Shown here one piece after another: positions 25,633-33,359 of a DNA stretch of 64,000 nt (position 1 is the stretch's first letter; each line of letters opens with the position of its first letter). The stretch spans positions 1-64,000 of the forward strand of contig NZ_JADQDB010000003.1 of NCBI RefSeq assembly GCF_015694405.1. The letters are read 5' to 3'. Made by a program: the position numbers and the translations under genes. The stretch is from Pelagibacterium limicola (lineage in GTDB: Bacteria > Pseudomonadota > Alphaproteobacteria > Rhizobiales > Devosiaceae). Under the pieces are notes generated by a model that saw nothing but the letters and a program-made list of their open reading frames with translations, did not search any database and was not told the DNA's origin.

Positions 25633-26078
25633 CGCCGCACCTCGCGGCCATAGATCACGTCTTCCGCGCCCTCAAATGCGAGGCGGAAGGTGTCAGAAAC
25701 CGTCTGATGCACATCAGAGGCATTTTCCAGCGAAACGTCATATTCCGCCCACCACTCACCAAAGGTCTTGTTGCCTTCCGTGATCGGCCTGAGCGTCATT
25801 TCCGCAACATAGTTCTCCACCGGCAGCGTCGCCTCGATGATGTTGTAGCAGCACCGGTATTCCCGATCGGATAGCGTCAGCAGCCGCTCGCGGATATGCC
25901 CGCCATCATGAGTGTAGAAATTGCGTACGCACCCGATCTGATCGGACGGCAAGCCATCCTCGATCTCGCTTCTAGCGAAAAACCGGTGATAGCGCGGCAG
26001 GGCATTGAAATCCCGCAGCACACCCCAGACCTTCTCGATCGGCGCATTGATGATCGCGCTGATATAAACCCTTGCCAT
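25629..26078 (-). CDS. SRPBCC family protein (START-like ligand-binding fold)
   Basis: The 149-residue protein begins VYISAIINAPIEKVWGVLRDFNALPRYH, the usual N-terminal strand and helix pair of polyketide cyclase/SRPBCC proteins. It continues with GCVRNFYTHDGGHIRERLLTLSDREYRCCYNIIEATLPVENYVAEMTLRPI. It should bind a hydrophobic or cyclic ligand, perhaps as a cyclase, lyase or carrier. It overlaps UPF0261 by four bases (ATGA) and lies 28 bases after the TIM-barrel gene. It is thus embedded between the two halves of the Tm-1 pair. Confidence 0.83.
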   Translation of the reverse strand: MARVYISAIINAPIEKVWGVLRDFNALPRYHRFFARSEIEDGLPSDQIGCVRNFYTHDGGHIRERLLTLSDREYRCCYNIIEATLPVENYVAEMTLRPITEGNKTFGEWWAEYDVSLENASDVHQTVSDTFRLAFEGAEDVIYGREVRR

Positions 26079-26106
26079 GATGCTCTCCTCCCTTGACCGT
26101 TCCGGT

Positions 26107-26940
26107 CTATTTCATCTTGAGGTTCTTGAACGCCTCGATATTCTTCTTGATCGCAGTTTCCACCGGCAGCCGCTCGACGCTCGATGCGCCATAGAACCCG
26201 TTGCAATGCTCGGAATGCTCGAGAACATAAGCGACATCTTCCGGGGTGGCGATGGGGCCGCCATGCGCGATCACGATCACGTCCTTGCGGATCTTGCGCG
26301 CCGCCTCGGCCCATTCATCGATCAACGCGACGGACTCCGCCAGCGTCTTTGACGTCGTTGCTCCGATGGTGCCACCGGTTGTGACCCCCATATGCGGTAC
26401 GATCATATCGGCACCGGCCTTGGTCATCTCGATCGCCTGTTCGACATCGAAAACATAGGGCGTCGTGAGCATGTCGAGCTCGTGCGCCTGCCGGATCATG
26501 TCGATTTCCGAAGAATAATTGATCCCCGTTTCCTCAAGGCTCACCCGGAACGTCCCGTCGATAATCCCGACAGTGGGGAAGTTCTGTACGCCCGAAAAAC
26601 CCAACTCTTTGAGCTCTTTCAACAGCACCGGCATGATGACGAATGGGTCGGTGCCATTGACCCCCGCGATCACCGGCGTGTGCTTGACGACCGGGAGGAC
26701 TTCGAGCGCCATTTCCTTGACGATCTCGTTTGCGTTGCCATAAGCCAGCAGACCCGCCGACGAGGCGCGGCCCGCCATGCGATAGCGGCCGGAATTATAG
26801 ACGATGATGAGGTCGATCCCGCCCGCTTCCTCGCTCTTGGCCGAAATCCCGGTACCGGCGCCTCCACCCACGATGGGGCGACGGTTGCGCACCATGTCCT
26901 GCAATCGCTCAACGATCTTTGCGCGTTCAATGCGAGGCAT
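26107..26940 (-). CDS. TIM-barrel 'phosphoenolpyruvate hydrolase' family protein (Tm-1 C-terminal half)
   Basis: From the ATG at 26940 the product has 277 residues. Family signatures are [97 protein letters not shown] and [14 protein letters not shown]. The family is related to the phosphoenolpyruvate mutase/TIM-barrel fold and to the C-terminal half of plant Tm-1. The chosen start overlaps livM by 14 bases; the 41 residues available upstream are low-complexity. Linkage to Liv transporter and GlcDEF genes suggests a branched or cyclic acid substrate, as inference. Confidence 0.87.
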   Translation of the reverse strand: MPRIERAKIVERLQDMVRNRRPIVGGGAGTGISAKSEEAGGIDLIIVYNSGRYRMAGRASSAGLLAYGNANEIVKEMALEVLPVVKHTPVIAGVNGTDPFVIMPVLLKELKELGFSGVQNFPTVGIIDGTFRVSLEETGINYSSEIDMIRQAHELDMLTTPYVFDVEQAIEMTKAGADMIVPHMGVTTGGTIGATTSKTLAESVALIDEWAEAARKIRKDVIVIAHGGPIATPEDVAYVLEHSEHCNGFYGASSVERLPVETAIKKNIEAFKNLKMK

Positions 26941-27934
26941 TCTGTTTGTCCTTGATTTCTGAATGGGAAGCGGCGGCGGACCTTGCACGGCCCGTTTCGA
27001 GCAAATGACGGATCTGGCCCGCGACGCCGCGCCGGAACACCAGAACACAGATGATGAAAACACTGCCCACCATCACCGTCACCCAGCCGCCAAAGCCGGA
27101 GAAGTAATAATAGAGCGCAGAGACGATGGCCGCGCCGATGACCGGCCCGAAGACCGAATTCATCCCACCAACCAGCGTCATCAGGATCACATCGCCCGAC
27201 ATCGACCAGTGCACGTCGCGAAGCGACGCGACCTGGTAGATGATGACTTTGAGCGACCCTGCAAGCCCCGAAAGTCCTGCTGAAAGCGTGAACGCCATTA
27301 TCTTGTATCGCGCCACAGGATAACCGAGCGACTGCGCACGCGGCTCATGGTCGCGAATGGCCCGTAACACCTCACCGAATGGCGAGTTGATAATGCGATG
27401 GATCAGCGCCAGCGCCAGCGCGACGATAATGAGCACCATGAAGTAGAGGTTGAGGTCCGAGCGCAGATTGATGAAGCCGAACAACGTTCCGCGCGGTACG
27501 CCCTGCATCCCGTCTTCCGCATGCGTGAACGGCAGGCGCAGGAAGACGAAATAGACGAGCTGTGCAAGAGCCAGGGTAATCATCGCCAGATAAATACCCG
27601 ACCGCCGGGTCGCCAGTGCGCCGAATATCGCCCCGAGCACTGTTGCGAACGCAACCCCCAGAAGGATCGAAAACTCGGGCGCCCAGCCAAGATGCAAAAG
27701 TCCGTAACCGGTGATGTAAGCCGCGCTGCCGAAAAACGCCGCATGGCCGAATGAGAGAATGCCGGTGTGCCCGAGCAGGATGTTGAATGCGCAGGCAAAC
27801 AGCGCCATGCACATGATCCGCATGACAAAGACGGGATAAACAACCGTCGGAAAGAACGGCACCGCAACCAGCAATCCCAGCAGGATAACGAAAAAGGCGA
27901 TGACGACGCCGCGTGGAATGAGAGGAAAACTCAT
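26927..27934 (-). CDS. livM: Branched-chain amino acid-type ABC transporter permease LivM
   Basis: From the ATG at 27934 (MSFPLIPRG) the product has 335 residues and about 8-9 hydrophobic segments. It carries the LivM landmark [26 protein letters not shown] and the C-terminal [25 protein letters not shown] that contacts the ATPase. A longer frame to 28000 overlaps livH and is rejected. The gene is one base away from livH and overlaps the TIM-barrel gene. With LivH it forms the inner-membrane channel of a Liv-type importer. The real substrate need not be an amino acid. Confidence 0.92.
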   Translation of the reverse strand: MSFPLIPRGVVIAFFVILLGLLVAVPFFPTVVYPVFVMRIMCMALFACAFNILLGHTGILSFGHAAFFGSAAYITGYGLLHLGWAPEFSILLGVAFATVLGAIFGALATRRSGIYLAMITLALAQLVYFVFLRLPFTHAEDGMQGVPRGTLFGFINLRSDLNLYFMVLIIVALALALIHRIINSPFGEVLRAIRDHEPRAQSLGYPVARYKIMAFTLSAGLSGLAGSLKVIIYQVASLRDVHWSMSGDVILMTLVGGMNSVFGPVIGAAIVSALYYYFSGFGGWVTVMVGSVFIICVLVFRRGVAGQIRHLLETGRARSAAASHSEIKDKQNASH

Positions 27935-27935
27935 C

Positions 27936-28823
27936 TCAGCTTTCCTCCCGCCCGAACAGTCCAGCTGGACGCAGCAAAAGCACCAGCGCCATGACGACAA
28001 AGACGATCACGGTTGAACCCTCGGCGTAGAAAACCTTGGTCAGGCCTTCGATGACACCGAGCATGAGACCAGTGAAAACGGCGCCCGAAATCGAGCCCAG
28101 ACCACCGATCACGACGATTGCGAAAACGATAATCACCAGTTCGGAACCCATAGACGGATTGACGTGCTGGATTGGCGCTGCAAGCACGCCTGCAAAGGCA
28201 GCAAGACCAACCCCAGCCCCATAGGTAAGCGTCAGGAGCAGCGGAACGTTCACGCCAAAAGCCTGAGTCAGTTCTGCCTTCTCGGTCGCAGCCCTGAGTT
28301 TTGCGCCGATCGTTGTGCGCTCGATCACAAACCATGTGGCTGCGCAAACGACCAGCGCTGCGACGATCACGAAAATCCGGTAGTTGGGCAGGAACATGAA
28401 CCCGAGATTTGTGACACCACGCAATTCATCAGGCACCGGATAGGGATAGCCCGACGACCCGAAGGCAATCCGGAATCCTCCCTCGATCACAAGCACCATC
28501 CCGAATGTCAGCAACAGTCCGTAGATCGGGTCCAGCCCGTAAATCCGGCGCAGCAGGAGACGCTCGACCAGAACGCCTATCGCTGCAACGATCAGTGGTG
28601 CAACAATCAGAGCCGGCCAATAGCCGATCCCGAAATGCCGCCCGATCAGGAACGCGACGAACGCGCCCGTCATGAAGAAGGCGCCATGCGCGAAATTGAC
28701 GATCTTCACGATGCCGAAAATGATCGCCAGTCCCAGGCTCAGAACGGCGTAAAACGACCCGTTGACCAGCCCGAGCATGATCTGGCCCAGAAACGCCTGA
28801 ATCGGAATGCCAAAAAGGTCCAC
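27936..28823 (-). CDS. livH: Branched-chain amino acid-type ABC transporter permease LivH
   Basis: The 295-residue membrane protein has the LivH landmarks LGLVNGSFYAVLSLGLAIIFGIVKIVNFAHGAFFMTGAF and IVIGGLGSISGAVFTGLMLG (the ATPase contact loop), with about eight hydrophobic segments. It starts at a GTG only three bases behind the stop of a 23-codon leader ORF. A GGAG inside the end of that ORF can serve as ribosome site, so translation is probably coupled. It heads the unit livH-livM-barrel-SRPBCC-UPF0261, separate from livKGF although both lie on the minus strand. Confidence 0.92.
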   Translation of the reverse strand: MDLFGIPIQAFLGQIMLGLVNGSFYAVLSLGLAIIFGIVKIVNFAHGAFFMTGAFVAFLIGRHFGIGYWPALIVAPLIVAAIGVLVERLLLRRIYGLDPIYGLLLTFGMVLVIEGGFRIAFGSSGYPYPVPDELRGVTNLGFMFLPNYRIFVIVAALVVCAATWFVIERTTIGAKLRAATEKAELTQAFGVNVPLLLTLTYGAGVGLAAFAGVLAAPIQHVNPSMGSELVIIVFAIVVIGGLGSISGAVFTGLMLGVIEGLTKVFYAEGSTVIVFVVMALVLLLRPAGLFGREES

Positions 28824-28826
28824 GGC

Positions 28827-28898
28827 CTACTCCATCGCAACGCCGGAACCGGCGATTCTGATCGAGCAAGGCCGCGCGCCCCACTGCGCGAAACCCAT
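28827..28898 (-). CDS. 23-residue leader ORF upstream of livH
   Basis: An ATG at 28898 is preceded by a perfect AGGAGG seven bases away and opens 23 codons beginning MGFAQWGARPC and ending SGVAME, with a TAG at 28829-28827. The GTG of livH follows after three bases. The ribosome site is better than that of livH itself, so translation of this short peptide likely delivers ribosomes to livH. The peptide shows no run of a single amino acid that would suggest classical attenuation. It could be a remnant of a longer gene. Expression is not shown, so this is a prediction. Confidence 0.5.
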   Translation of the reverse strand: MGFAQWGARPCSIRIAGSGVAME

Positions 28899-28965
28899 GT
28901 GGATTCCTCCTCATTCTGCGCGCTTTGTTTCAGGCGGAAATCAATACGCCACCTGCGTACGCATT

Positions 28966-29044
28966 TTATCGTTCCCCACTTTACACGGGCATTTATCGGC
29001 CTAACAATGGCCATCATGCACGAGAAACTATCCGAAACACACAT
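28966..29044 (-). promoter_or_regulatory. Conserved promoter/activator region A (livH unit and araC start)
   Basis: Two blocks shared with the livK upstream region lie here. Block 1 is 28966-28983, matching 32661-32678 at 16 of 18 positions. Block 2 is 29016-29044, built as ATGCACG-N6-TATCCGAA-N3-CACAT and identical at all 20 fixed positions to 32712-32740. The distance between blocks is 50 bases here and 51 there. On the minus strand block 1 contains a TGTAAAG-like -10 candidate. Block 2 would then be an activator site upstream of -35, and it overlaps the first codons of araC. AraC binding is inferred. Confidence 0.62.
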
Positions 29045-29849
29045 TGTCGGCGACGACACCTTCCAGCAGATCGTCCGTGCCGAGGATTGCCCGGCACTCG
29101 CCCAACGACAGATATCGCATGTGGGGGTCGGTGACGCGGCCGTACCCTACCGCGTTGTCCGCACCAATCTGTCTGGCGCCTATCTCCATGCCTGCCTCGG
29201 CGGCGAAGGGCGCATGCTTTTGGATGGTCGCTGGCGCGCTCATAGGCAGGGCATGGTCACGCTTGCCCCTGCCCACGTGCTCCATGCCTTCCACGCAATT
29301 CTCGGCAAGCGTTGGCAATATTGCTGGGTGCGGTATCTGCCAACCTCGCCGCGTTCATCTTGGAGCGGCATGACCCCGCTGGTCGCCAGTTTCGATGCCC
29401 GCCCCCTTTCGCACGCCATTCTCGGCCTCTATCACGAAATGCAGAACGGGGCCGATATCCGCTCGACAACACTTTGGATCAACCTCATTGAGCACTATGT
29501 CTCTTTGTTCGTCGAACCGCTGCAAGGCGAAGAGCGACTGAGTACGCTCTGGAGCAAGGTCAACGAAGATCTCGGCCACGCCTGGACACTCGAAATGCTG
29601 GCCGACATGGCGGGCATGAGCGGCGAACATCTTCGGCGACTATGCCAGTCCCGGCTCGGCCGCAGCCCGATGCAACAATTGACCTATCTGCGCATCCAGC
29701 ACTCGGCCCACCTTCTCGCGACCACCGAAATGCGTGTGGAAGACGTTGCCTTTGAAGTCGGCTACCAGAACCCGTTCGCTTTCTCGAATACCTTCAAGCG
29801 CATGACCGGCTTCCGCCCCTCGCGCTTCCAGTCACATCGAAAAAACTAG
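29007..29849 (+). CDS. AraC-family transcriptional regulator
   Basis: From the ATG at 29007 the product has 280 residues (a second ATG at 29016 gives 277). The N-terminal half is cupin-like (GAYLHACLGGEGRMLLDGRW, MVTLAPAHVLHAF). The C-terminal 100 residues hold two helix-turn-helices: TLEMLADMAGMSGEHLRRLCQSRLGRSPMQQL and VEDVAFEVGYQNPFAFSNTFKRMTGFRPSRF. The frame is open far upstream (to 28164), but only as antisense of livH. It sits between the two liv units, and its end overlaps livF by four bases. It probably senses the imported compound and activates both liv promoters through the paired sites at 29016 and 32712. Confidence 0.9.
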   Translation: MAIMHEKLSETHIVGDDTFQQIVRAEDCPALAQRQISHVGVGDAAVPYRVVRTNLSGAYLHACLGGEGRMLLDGRWRAHRQGMVTLAPAHVLHAFHAILGKRWQYCWVRYLPTSPRSSWSGMTPLVASFDARPLSHAILGLYHEMQNGADIRSTTLWINLIEHYVSLFVEPLQGEERLSTLWSKVNEDLGHAWTLEMLADMAGMSGEHLRRLCQSRLGRSPMQQLTYLRIQHSAHLLATTEMRVEDVAFEVGYQNPFAFSNTFKRMTGFRPSRFQSHRKN

Positions 29850-30574
29850 ACGCCGAGTAATCGTGTTATCCGGTCAAAATCCTTGACCAGCATGTCATTG
29901 CTCACGCTATCGGCCACACGTCCGCGATCGATGATGTAATGCCGGTCCGCGACCGTTGAAGCGAAACGCACATTCTGCTCCACCATCAAAAGCGTATAGC
30001 CCTGATCCTTGAGCCGCGCGATTGCGGACCCGATCTGCTGGACGATCACGGGCGCCAGCCCTTCGGTCGGCTCGTCGAGCAAGAGCAGCTTCGCGCCGGT
30101 ACGCAGAATCCGTCCAATGGCAAGCATCTGCTGTTCGCCACCGGACAATTTTGTACCGGGGCTTTGCAGCCTGCCTTCAAGGCTTGGAAACAGTTCCAGA
30201 ATTTGGGAAACGCTAAGCCCGTTCTTGCCAACAACGGGCGGCAAAAGCAGATTCTCTTCTGCTGAAAGCGTAGCGTAAATCCCGCGATCTTCCGGGCAAA
30301 AAGCAATGCCCTTGCGTGCAATCCGGTGCGAAGGAAGATCAATCGTCTCCTCGCCAAGCACAGAAATCGATCCGGACCGTCGCGAAACCATGCCCATGAT
30401 CGAGCGCAGCGTAGTCGTCTTGCCAGCGCCATTGCGCCCCAAAAGGGTCACGAGCTCACCAGGCTGTACATCGATATCGATGCCGTAGAGCGCCTGGCTC
30501 GGCCCGTACCAGGCCTCCAGCCCCTTGATTGCAAGATGGCTGTGTGAATGCAATTTCTGCGCTGCCTCAGCCAT
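29846..30574 (-). CDS. livF: Branched-chain amino acid-type ABC transporter ATP-binding protein LivF
   Basis: From the ATG at 30574 the product has 242 residues with Walker A LLGRNGAGKTT, the Q-loop region GIAFCPEDRGIYATLSAEENL, signature LSGGEQQMLAIGR, Walker B LLLLDEPTEGLAP and the H-switch histidine replaced in the usual LivF way (LMVEQN). The next start upstream would overlap livG further. It overlaps livG by eight bases. The order livK-livG-livF is transcribed leftward, with LivHM made from a separate unit. Confidence 0.92.
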   Translation of the reverse strand: MAEAAQKLHSHSHLAIKGLEAWYGPSQALYGIDIDVQPGELVTLLGRNGAGKTTTLRSIMGMVSRRSGSISVLGEETIDLPSHRIARKGIAFCPEDRGIYATLSAEENLLLPPVVGKNGLSVSQILELFPSLEGRLQSPGTKLSGGEQQMLAIGRILRTGAKLLLLDEPTEGLAPVIVQQIGSAIARLKDQGYTLLMVEQNVRFASTVADRHYIIDRGRVADSVSNDMLVKDFDRITRLLGV

Positions 30575-31319
30575 GTCCGCCTCCAAGATAGGCCTCGATA
30601 ACCTCGGGATTGGCGGAAATGGACGCATAGTCGCCTTCCGTCAGAATGCGCCCGCGCGCCAGCACTGTCACATCGGTGCTGATCTGCGAAACGATGCCCA
30701 GATTATGCTCCACCATAAGCACCGTCCGGCCTTTGGCCGCCTCGCTTATGAGGTTGGTGATGCGCTCGACATCTTCGATACCCATGCCGGCTGTCGGCTC
30801 GTCGAGCAGAATGACATCAGGCTCAAGCGCCAGCGTCGTGGCGATCTCCAAAGCCCTGCGATGGCCGTATGACAATTCGCCAGCCGGCGTATCGGCAAGC
30901 CGGGAAATCCCCACCGCCTCGATCTGCGCCTCTGCCTTTTCGCGCTTTTCGTTGAGCGTGGATTTCGAGCGCCAGAAATCGAATGACTCGCCCCTGAGGC
31001 GTTGCACGGCGAGCATGACATTCTCGCGCACGGTCAGCGTGTTGAACACAGCTGAAATCTGGAATGATCGCACCAGCCCCATGCGCGCAATCGCGTCCGG
31101 ACCTTTGTCCGTGACGTCCTTGCCATTGTACCGGATCGACCCGGCAGTCGGCTTGAGGAATTTGGTGAGGAGATTGAAGCAGGTGGTCTTGCCCGCGCCA
31201 TTCGGCCCGATCAGCGCGTGGATCGCGCCCCGTTTGACCGAAATCGAAACATCGTTGACGGCAACAAAACCACGAAAATCCTTGGTCAGCCCGGAGACTT
31301 CGAGAACATGTTCACTCAT
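30567..31319 (-). CDS. livG: Branched-chain amino acid-type ABC transporter ATP-binding protein LivG
   Basis: The 250-residue ATPase has Walker A LIGPNGAGKTTCFNLLTKF, the LivG-specific GLVRSFQISAVFNTLTVRENVMLAVQ, signature ELSYGHRRALEIATTLA (Y-G in place of S-G-G, common in LivG), Walker B VILLDEPTAGM and LMVEHN. It pairs with LivF to energise LivHM. A strong hairpin at 31345-31376 separates it from livK and probably lowers its expression relative to the binding protein. Confidence 0.92.
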   Translation of the reverse strand: MSEHVLEVSGLTKDFRGFVAVNDVSISVKRGAIHALIGPNGAGKTTCFNLLTKFLKPTAGSIRYNGKDVTDKGPDAIARMGLVRSFQISAVFNTLTVRENVMLAVQRLRGESFDFWRSKSTLNEKREKAEAQIEAVGISRLADTPAGELSYGHRRALEIATTLALEPDVILLDEPTAGMGIEDVERITNLISEAAKGRTVLMVEHNLGIVSQISTDVTVLARGRILTEGDYASISANPEVIEAYLGGGHG

Positions 31320-31344
31320 GGCGCAACCCGTCTGGCGTAAAAGG

Positions 31345-31376
31345 AGCTGCCGGGCCGGTATATTGGCCCGGCAGCT
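31345..31376 (-). terminator. Perfect 12-bp hairpin between livK and livG (attenuator or processing site)
   Basis: The arms AGCTGCCGGGCC and GGCCCGGCAGCT are exactly complementary around an eight-base loop. On the transcribed minus strand the stem is followed by CCTTTT, a weak T-tract. The place, just after the binding-protein gene and before the ATPase genes, fits a partial terminator or mRNA-stabilising hairpin that sets the excess of binding protein over the membrane complex. Confidence 0.7.
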
Positions 31377-31408
31377 TTTGTCCCTTGGGAGGGTACGAAA
31401 TGCCGGTC

Positions 31409-32623
31409 TTAGCCGCCAGTCACAAGATAGCAGGTGCTCTGGTCAAGCGGACGGAACGCTTCCTCGGCAGGGATTGTGGCAACGGGTGCCAGATAATCCC
31501 AGTCATACTGAGACTCCTCAGGAGTCTTGACCTTCCAGAGATACATGTCGTGCACCATCCGCCCGTCTTCGCGGATATAACCATTGGGCGTGAAGAAGTC
31601 TGAAATCGGCGTTGCACGCATCGTTTCCGACACAGCATCCGGATCGTCAGTTCCCGCTGCCTCGATGGCCTTGAGATAGTGCATGGTCGCCGAATAATTG
31701 CCGGCTTGGCTCATATTGGGCATCATGCCGACCCGCTCGTAATAGCGGTTGGCGAATTCGCGCGTTTCTTCGTTCATGTCCCAATACCAGGCATTGGTCA
31801 GCATCAGCCCACCGGCGGCCTCAAGGCCAATCGAGTGGATGTCGTTTGCCCAGAGCAGTAGAGCGGCGAGCGTCTGGTTCTGGGTGATGCCGAATTCTGC
31901 CGCAGCATTGATCGCGTTAATCGCGTCACCGCCGGTCGAGGCGATGCCGATGATCTCGGCGCCCGACGTCTGGGCCTGCAGCATATAGGACGAGAAGTCG
32001 GTCGTGCCGAGCGGGTGGCGGGCAGAACCGAGCACGCGACCACCGGCAGCCTCGACAACCCCCGTAACTTGCTCTTCAAGCCCTATGCCGAAGGCAAAAT
32101 CGACGGTCATGAAGAACCAGTCGAGACCACCGTCCTCGACCACGGCCTTGCCGGTGCCGTTGGCAAGCGAATAGGCATCATAGGCCCAATGGACAGCATA
32201 TGGCGAGCACGCATCATTGGTGATGCCGATATTGGACGAGCCATTGACGATGATATGGCGCTGCATTTCCTTGGCAACGCCCGCCACCGCAAGAGCGGCA
32301 CCGGAGTTGGAAAGATCGGTAATCATGTCGACGCCATCGACATCGAACCATTCACGGGCCTTGGCAGCCGCGACGTCAGCCTGATTCAGGTGGTCGTAAA
32401 CGACGAGGTCGATCGGCGCACCGGCGACTTCGCCACCAAAATCTTCTATCGCCATGCGCACGGCTTCAACCGCGCCATCACCGGCCAGATCGGAATAGAT
32501 TCCGCTCATGTCGGTGAGGACGCCGATGCGCACCACATCATTGGAAACTTGTGCATTTGCAGCCACAGTACCGGCAGCAATCAGAGCACTGGACGTCAAC
32601 AGACGCCCCAGAAAACTGGTCAT
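31409..32623 (-). CDS. livK: ABC transporter substrate-binding protein (LivK type)
   Basis: From the ATG at 32623, with AAGGAGGAG upstream, the product has 404 residues. It starts with a signal peptide (LTSSALIAAGTVAANAQ) and continues as a periplasmic type I binding protein: DVVRIGVLTDMSGIYSDLAGDGAVEAVRMAIEDFGG, SGAALAVAGVAKEMQR, WFFMTVDFAFGIGLEEQV. Homologues commonly handle amides, urea or aromatic acids as well as amino acids, so the substrate is open. The frame runs 39 codons upstream to 32740, but that covers the promoter blocks. Confidence 0.92.
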   Translation of the reverse strand: MTSFLGRLLTSSALIAAGTVAANAQVSNDVVRIGVLTDMSGIYSDLAGDGAVEAVRMAIEDFGGEVAGAPIDLVVYDHLNQADVAAAKAREWFDVDGVDMITDLSNSGAALAVAGVAKEMQRHIIVNGSSNIGITNDACSPYAVHWAYDAYSLANGTGKAVVEDGGLDWFFMTVDFAFGIGLEEQVTGVVEAAGGRVLGSARHPLGTTDFSSYMLQAQTSGAEIIGIASTGGDAINAINAAAEFGITQNQTLAALLLWANDIHSIGLEAAGGLMLTNAWYWDMNEETREFANRYYERVGMMPNMSQAGNYSATMHYLKAIEAAGTDDPDAVSETMRATPISDFFTPNGYIREDGRMVHDMYLWKVKTPEESQYDWDYLAPVATIPAEEAFRPLDQSTCYLVTGG

Positions 32624-32660
32624 GGTCTCCTCCTTAGATCCAGAACGATTTCGTTTCTTA

Positions 32661-32740
32661 TTATCGTTCTCCACTCTATAGACGAAACCATACCCCTTTA
32701 ACATGCCCGCTATGCACGGTTTCATATCCGAAATGCACAT
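32661..32740 (-). promoter_or_regulatory. Conserved promoter/activator region B (livK unit)
   Basis: Block 1 (32661-32678) and block 2 (32712-32740, ATGCACG-N6-TATCCGAA-N3-CACAT) repeat region A at 28966-29044 with nearly identical spacing. On the minus strand block 1 carries CTATAGA, a reasonable -10, about 40 bases before the livK start codon. A weak TTAAAG or ATGTTA -35 lies 15-18 bases further. Block 2 is just upstream of the -35, where an activating AraC protein would bind. Confidence 0.65.
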
Positions 32741-32769
32741 CGCGTACTTTTCGCCCTCATGTTCTTTGT

Positions 32770-33192
32770 TTATCGGGCGGCAAGAAACGCATCGACTCCG
32801 GCCTGTGCACAGGCAAGATCCTGATCCGGCGTGCCCGAGCTGATGCCGATACCGCCAACCACCTCGCCGTCGACAATGACAGGCAACCCGCCACCCACAA
32901 CCATCAGGCGCCCCCCGATTGCCGAATTGATCCCATAGGCAGGCTTTCCGGGCTGGCTGACTGCGCCATATTCATGTGTTGCCCGCTTCGCCCCGGCCGC
33001 GGTGAATGCCTTGTCGATTGCAATGGTTGTGCTGGTGACCTTGCCGCCGTCCATGCGCTCGAACGCGATGAGCTGGCCGGACTCGTCCGTGACGGCAATG
33101 CACATCGGCACCCCGATTTCGCGGGATTTCTCTGCTGCCCCCGCAATCAGAATGCGCGCATCCGCGATATCGAGACGTGTTACACTGTACAT
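32770..33192 (-). CDS. glcG: GlcG/HbpS family heme-binding-like protein
   Basis: The 140-residue protein matches the GlcG/HbpS (DUF336) family: LDIADARILIAGAAEKSREIGVPMCIAVTDESGQLIAFERMDGG, STTIAIDKAFTAA, NSAIGGRLMVVGGGLPVIVDGEVVGGIGISSGTPDQD. GlcG is found in the glycolate oxidase operon, though its job is not settled. GGAGGAT precedes the ATG. It is divergent from glcD, with 167 bases between that must hold both promoters; no strong motif was found there. Confidence 0.88.
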   Translation of the reverse strand: MYSVTRLDIADARILIAGAAEKSREIGVPMCIAVTDESGQLIAFERMDGGKVTSTTIAIDKAFTAAGAKRATHEYGAVSQPGKPAYGINSAIGGRLMVVGGGLPVIVDGEVVGGIGISSGTPDQDLACAQAGVDAFLAAR

Positions 33193-33359
33193 AGGCTGAT
33201 CCTCCGGCCTTCGGTTTCGTCAGGATCAACACCATGCACAGCGGCACCGAAATTGCTGCACTGTGCGGTTCGGCTTTCCATCATGCGGAAATGTTTGACC
33301 GGCCGGTTGTGGCAAGACACCTTCGAAACTCAATGTAAGGTCGAGGAGAAATATCCCAC

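Noticed and set aside
28164-29006. Open frame extending the AraC protein upstream by about 280 residues
   Set aside because: The extra part is antisense of livH, rich in His, Asn and Gln with no fold, and AraC proteins are normally near 280 residues from 29007.
31409-32740. Longer LivK starting at 32740
   Set aside because: The extra 39 codons cover promoter blocks shared with the livH region, while the ATG at 32623 has a perfect ribosome site and starts a signal peptide.
33193-33359. ATGCAC and CCGAAA words between glcG and glcD resembling block 2 of the liv promoters
   Set aside because: The spacing between the words differs by three bases and the CACAT part is missing, so it is not counted as a third AraC site.
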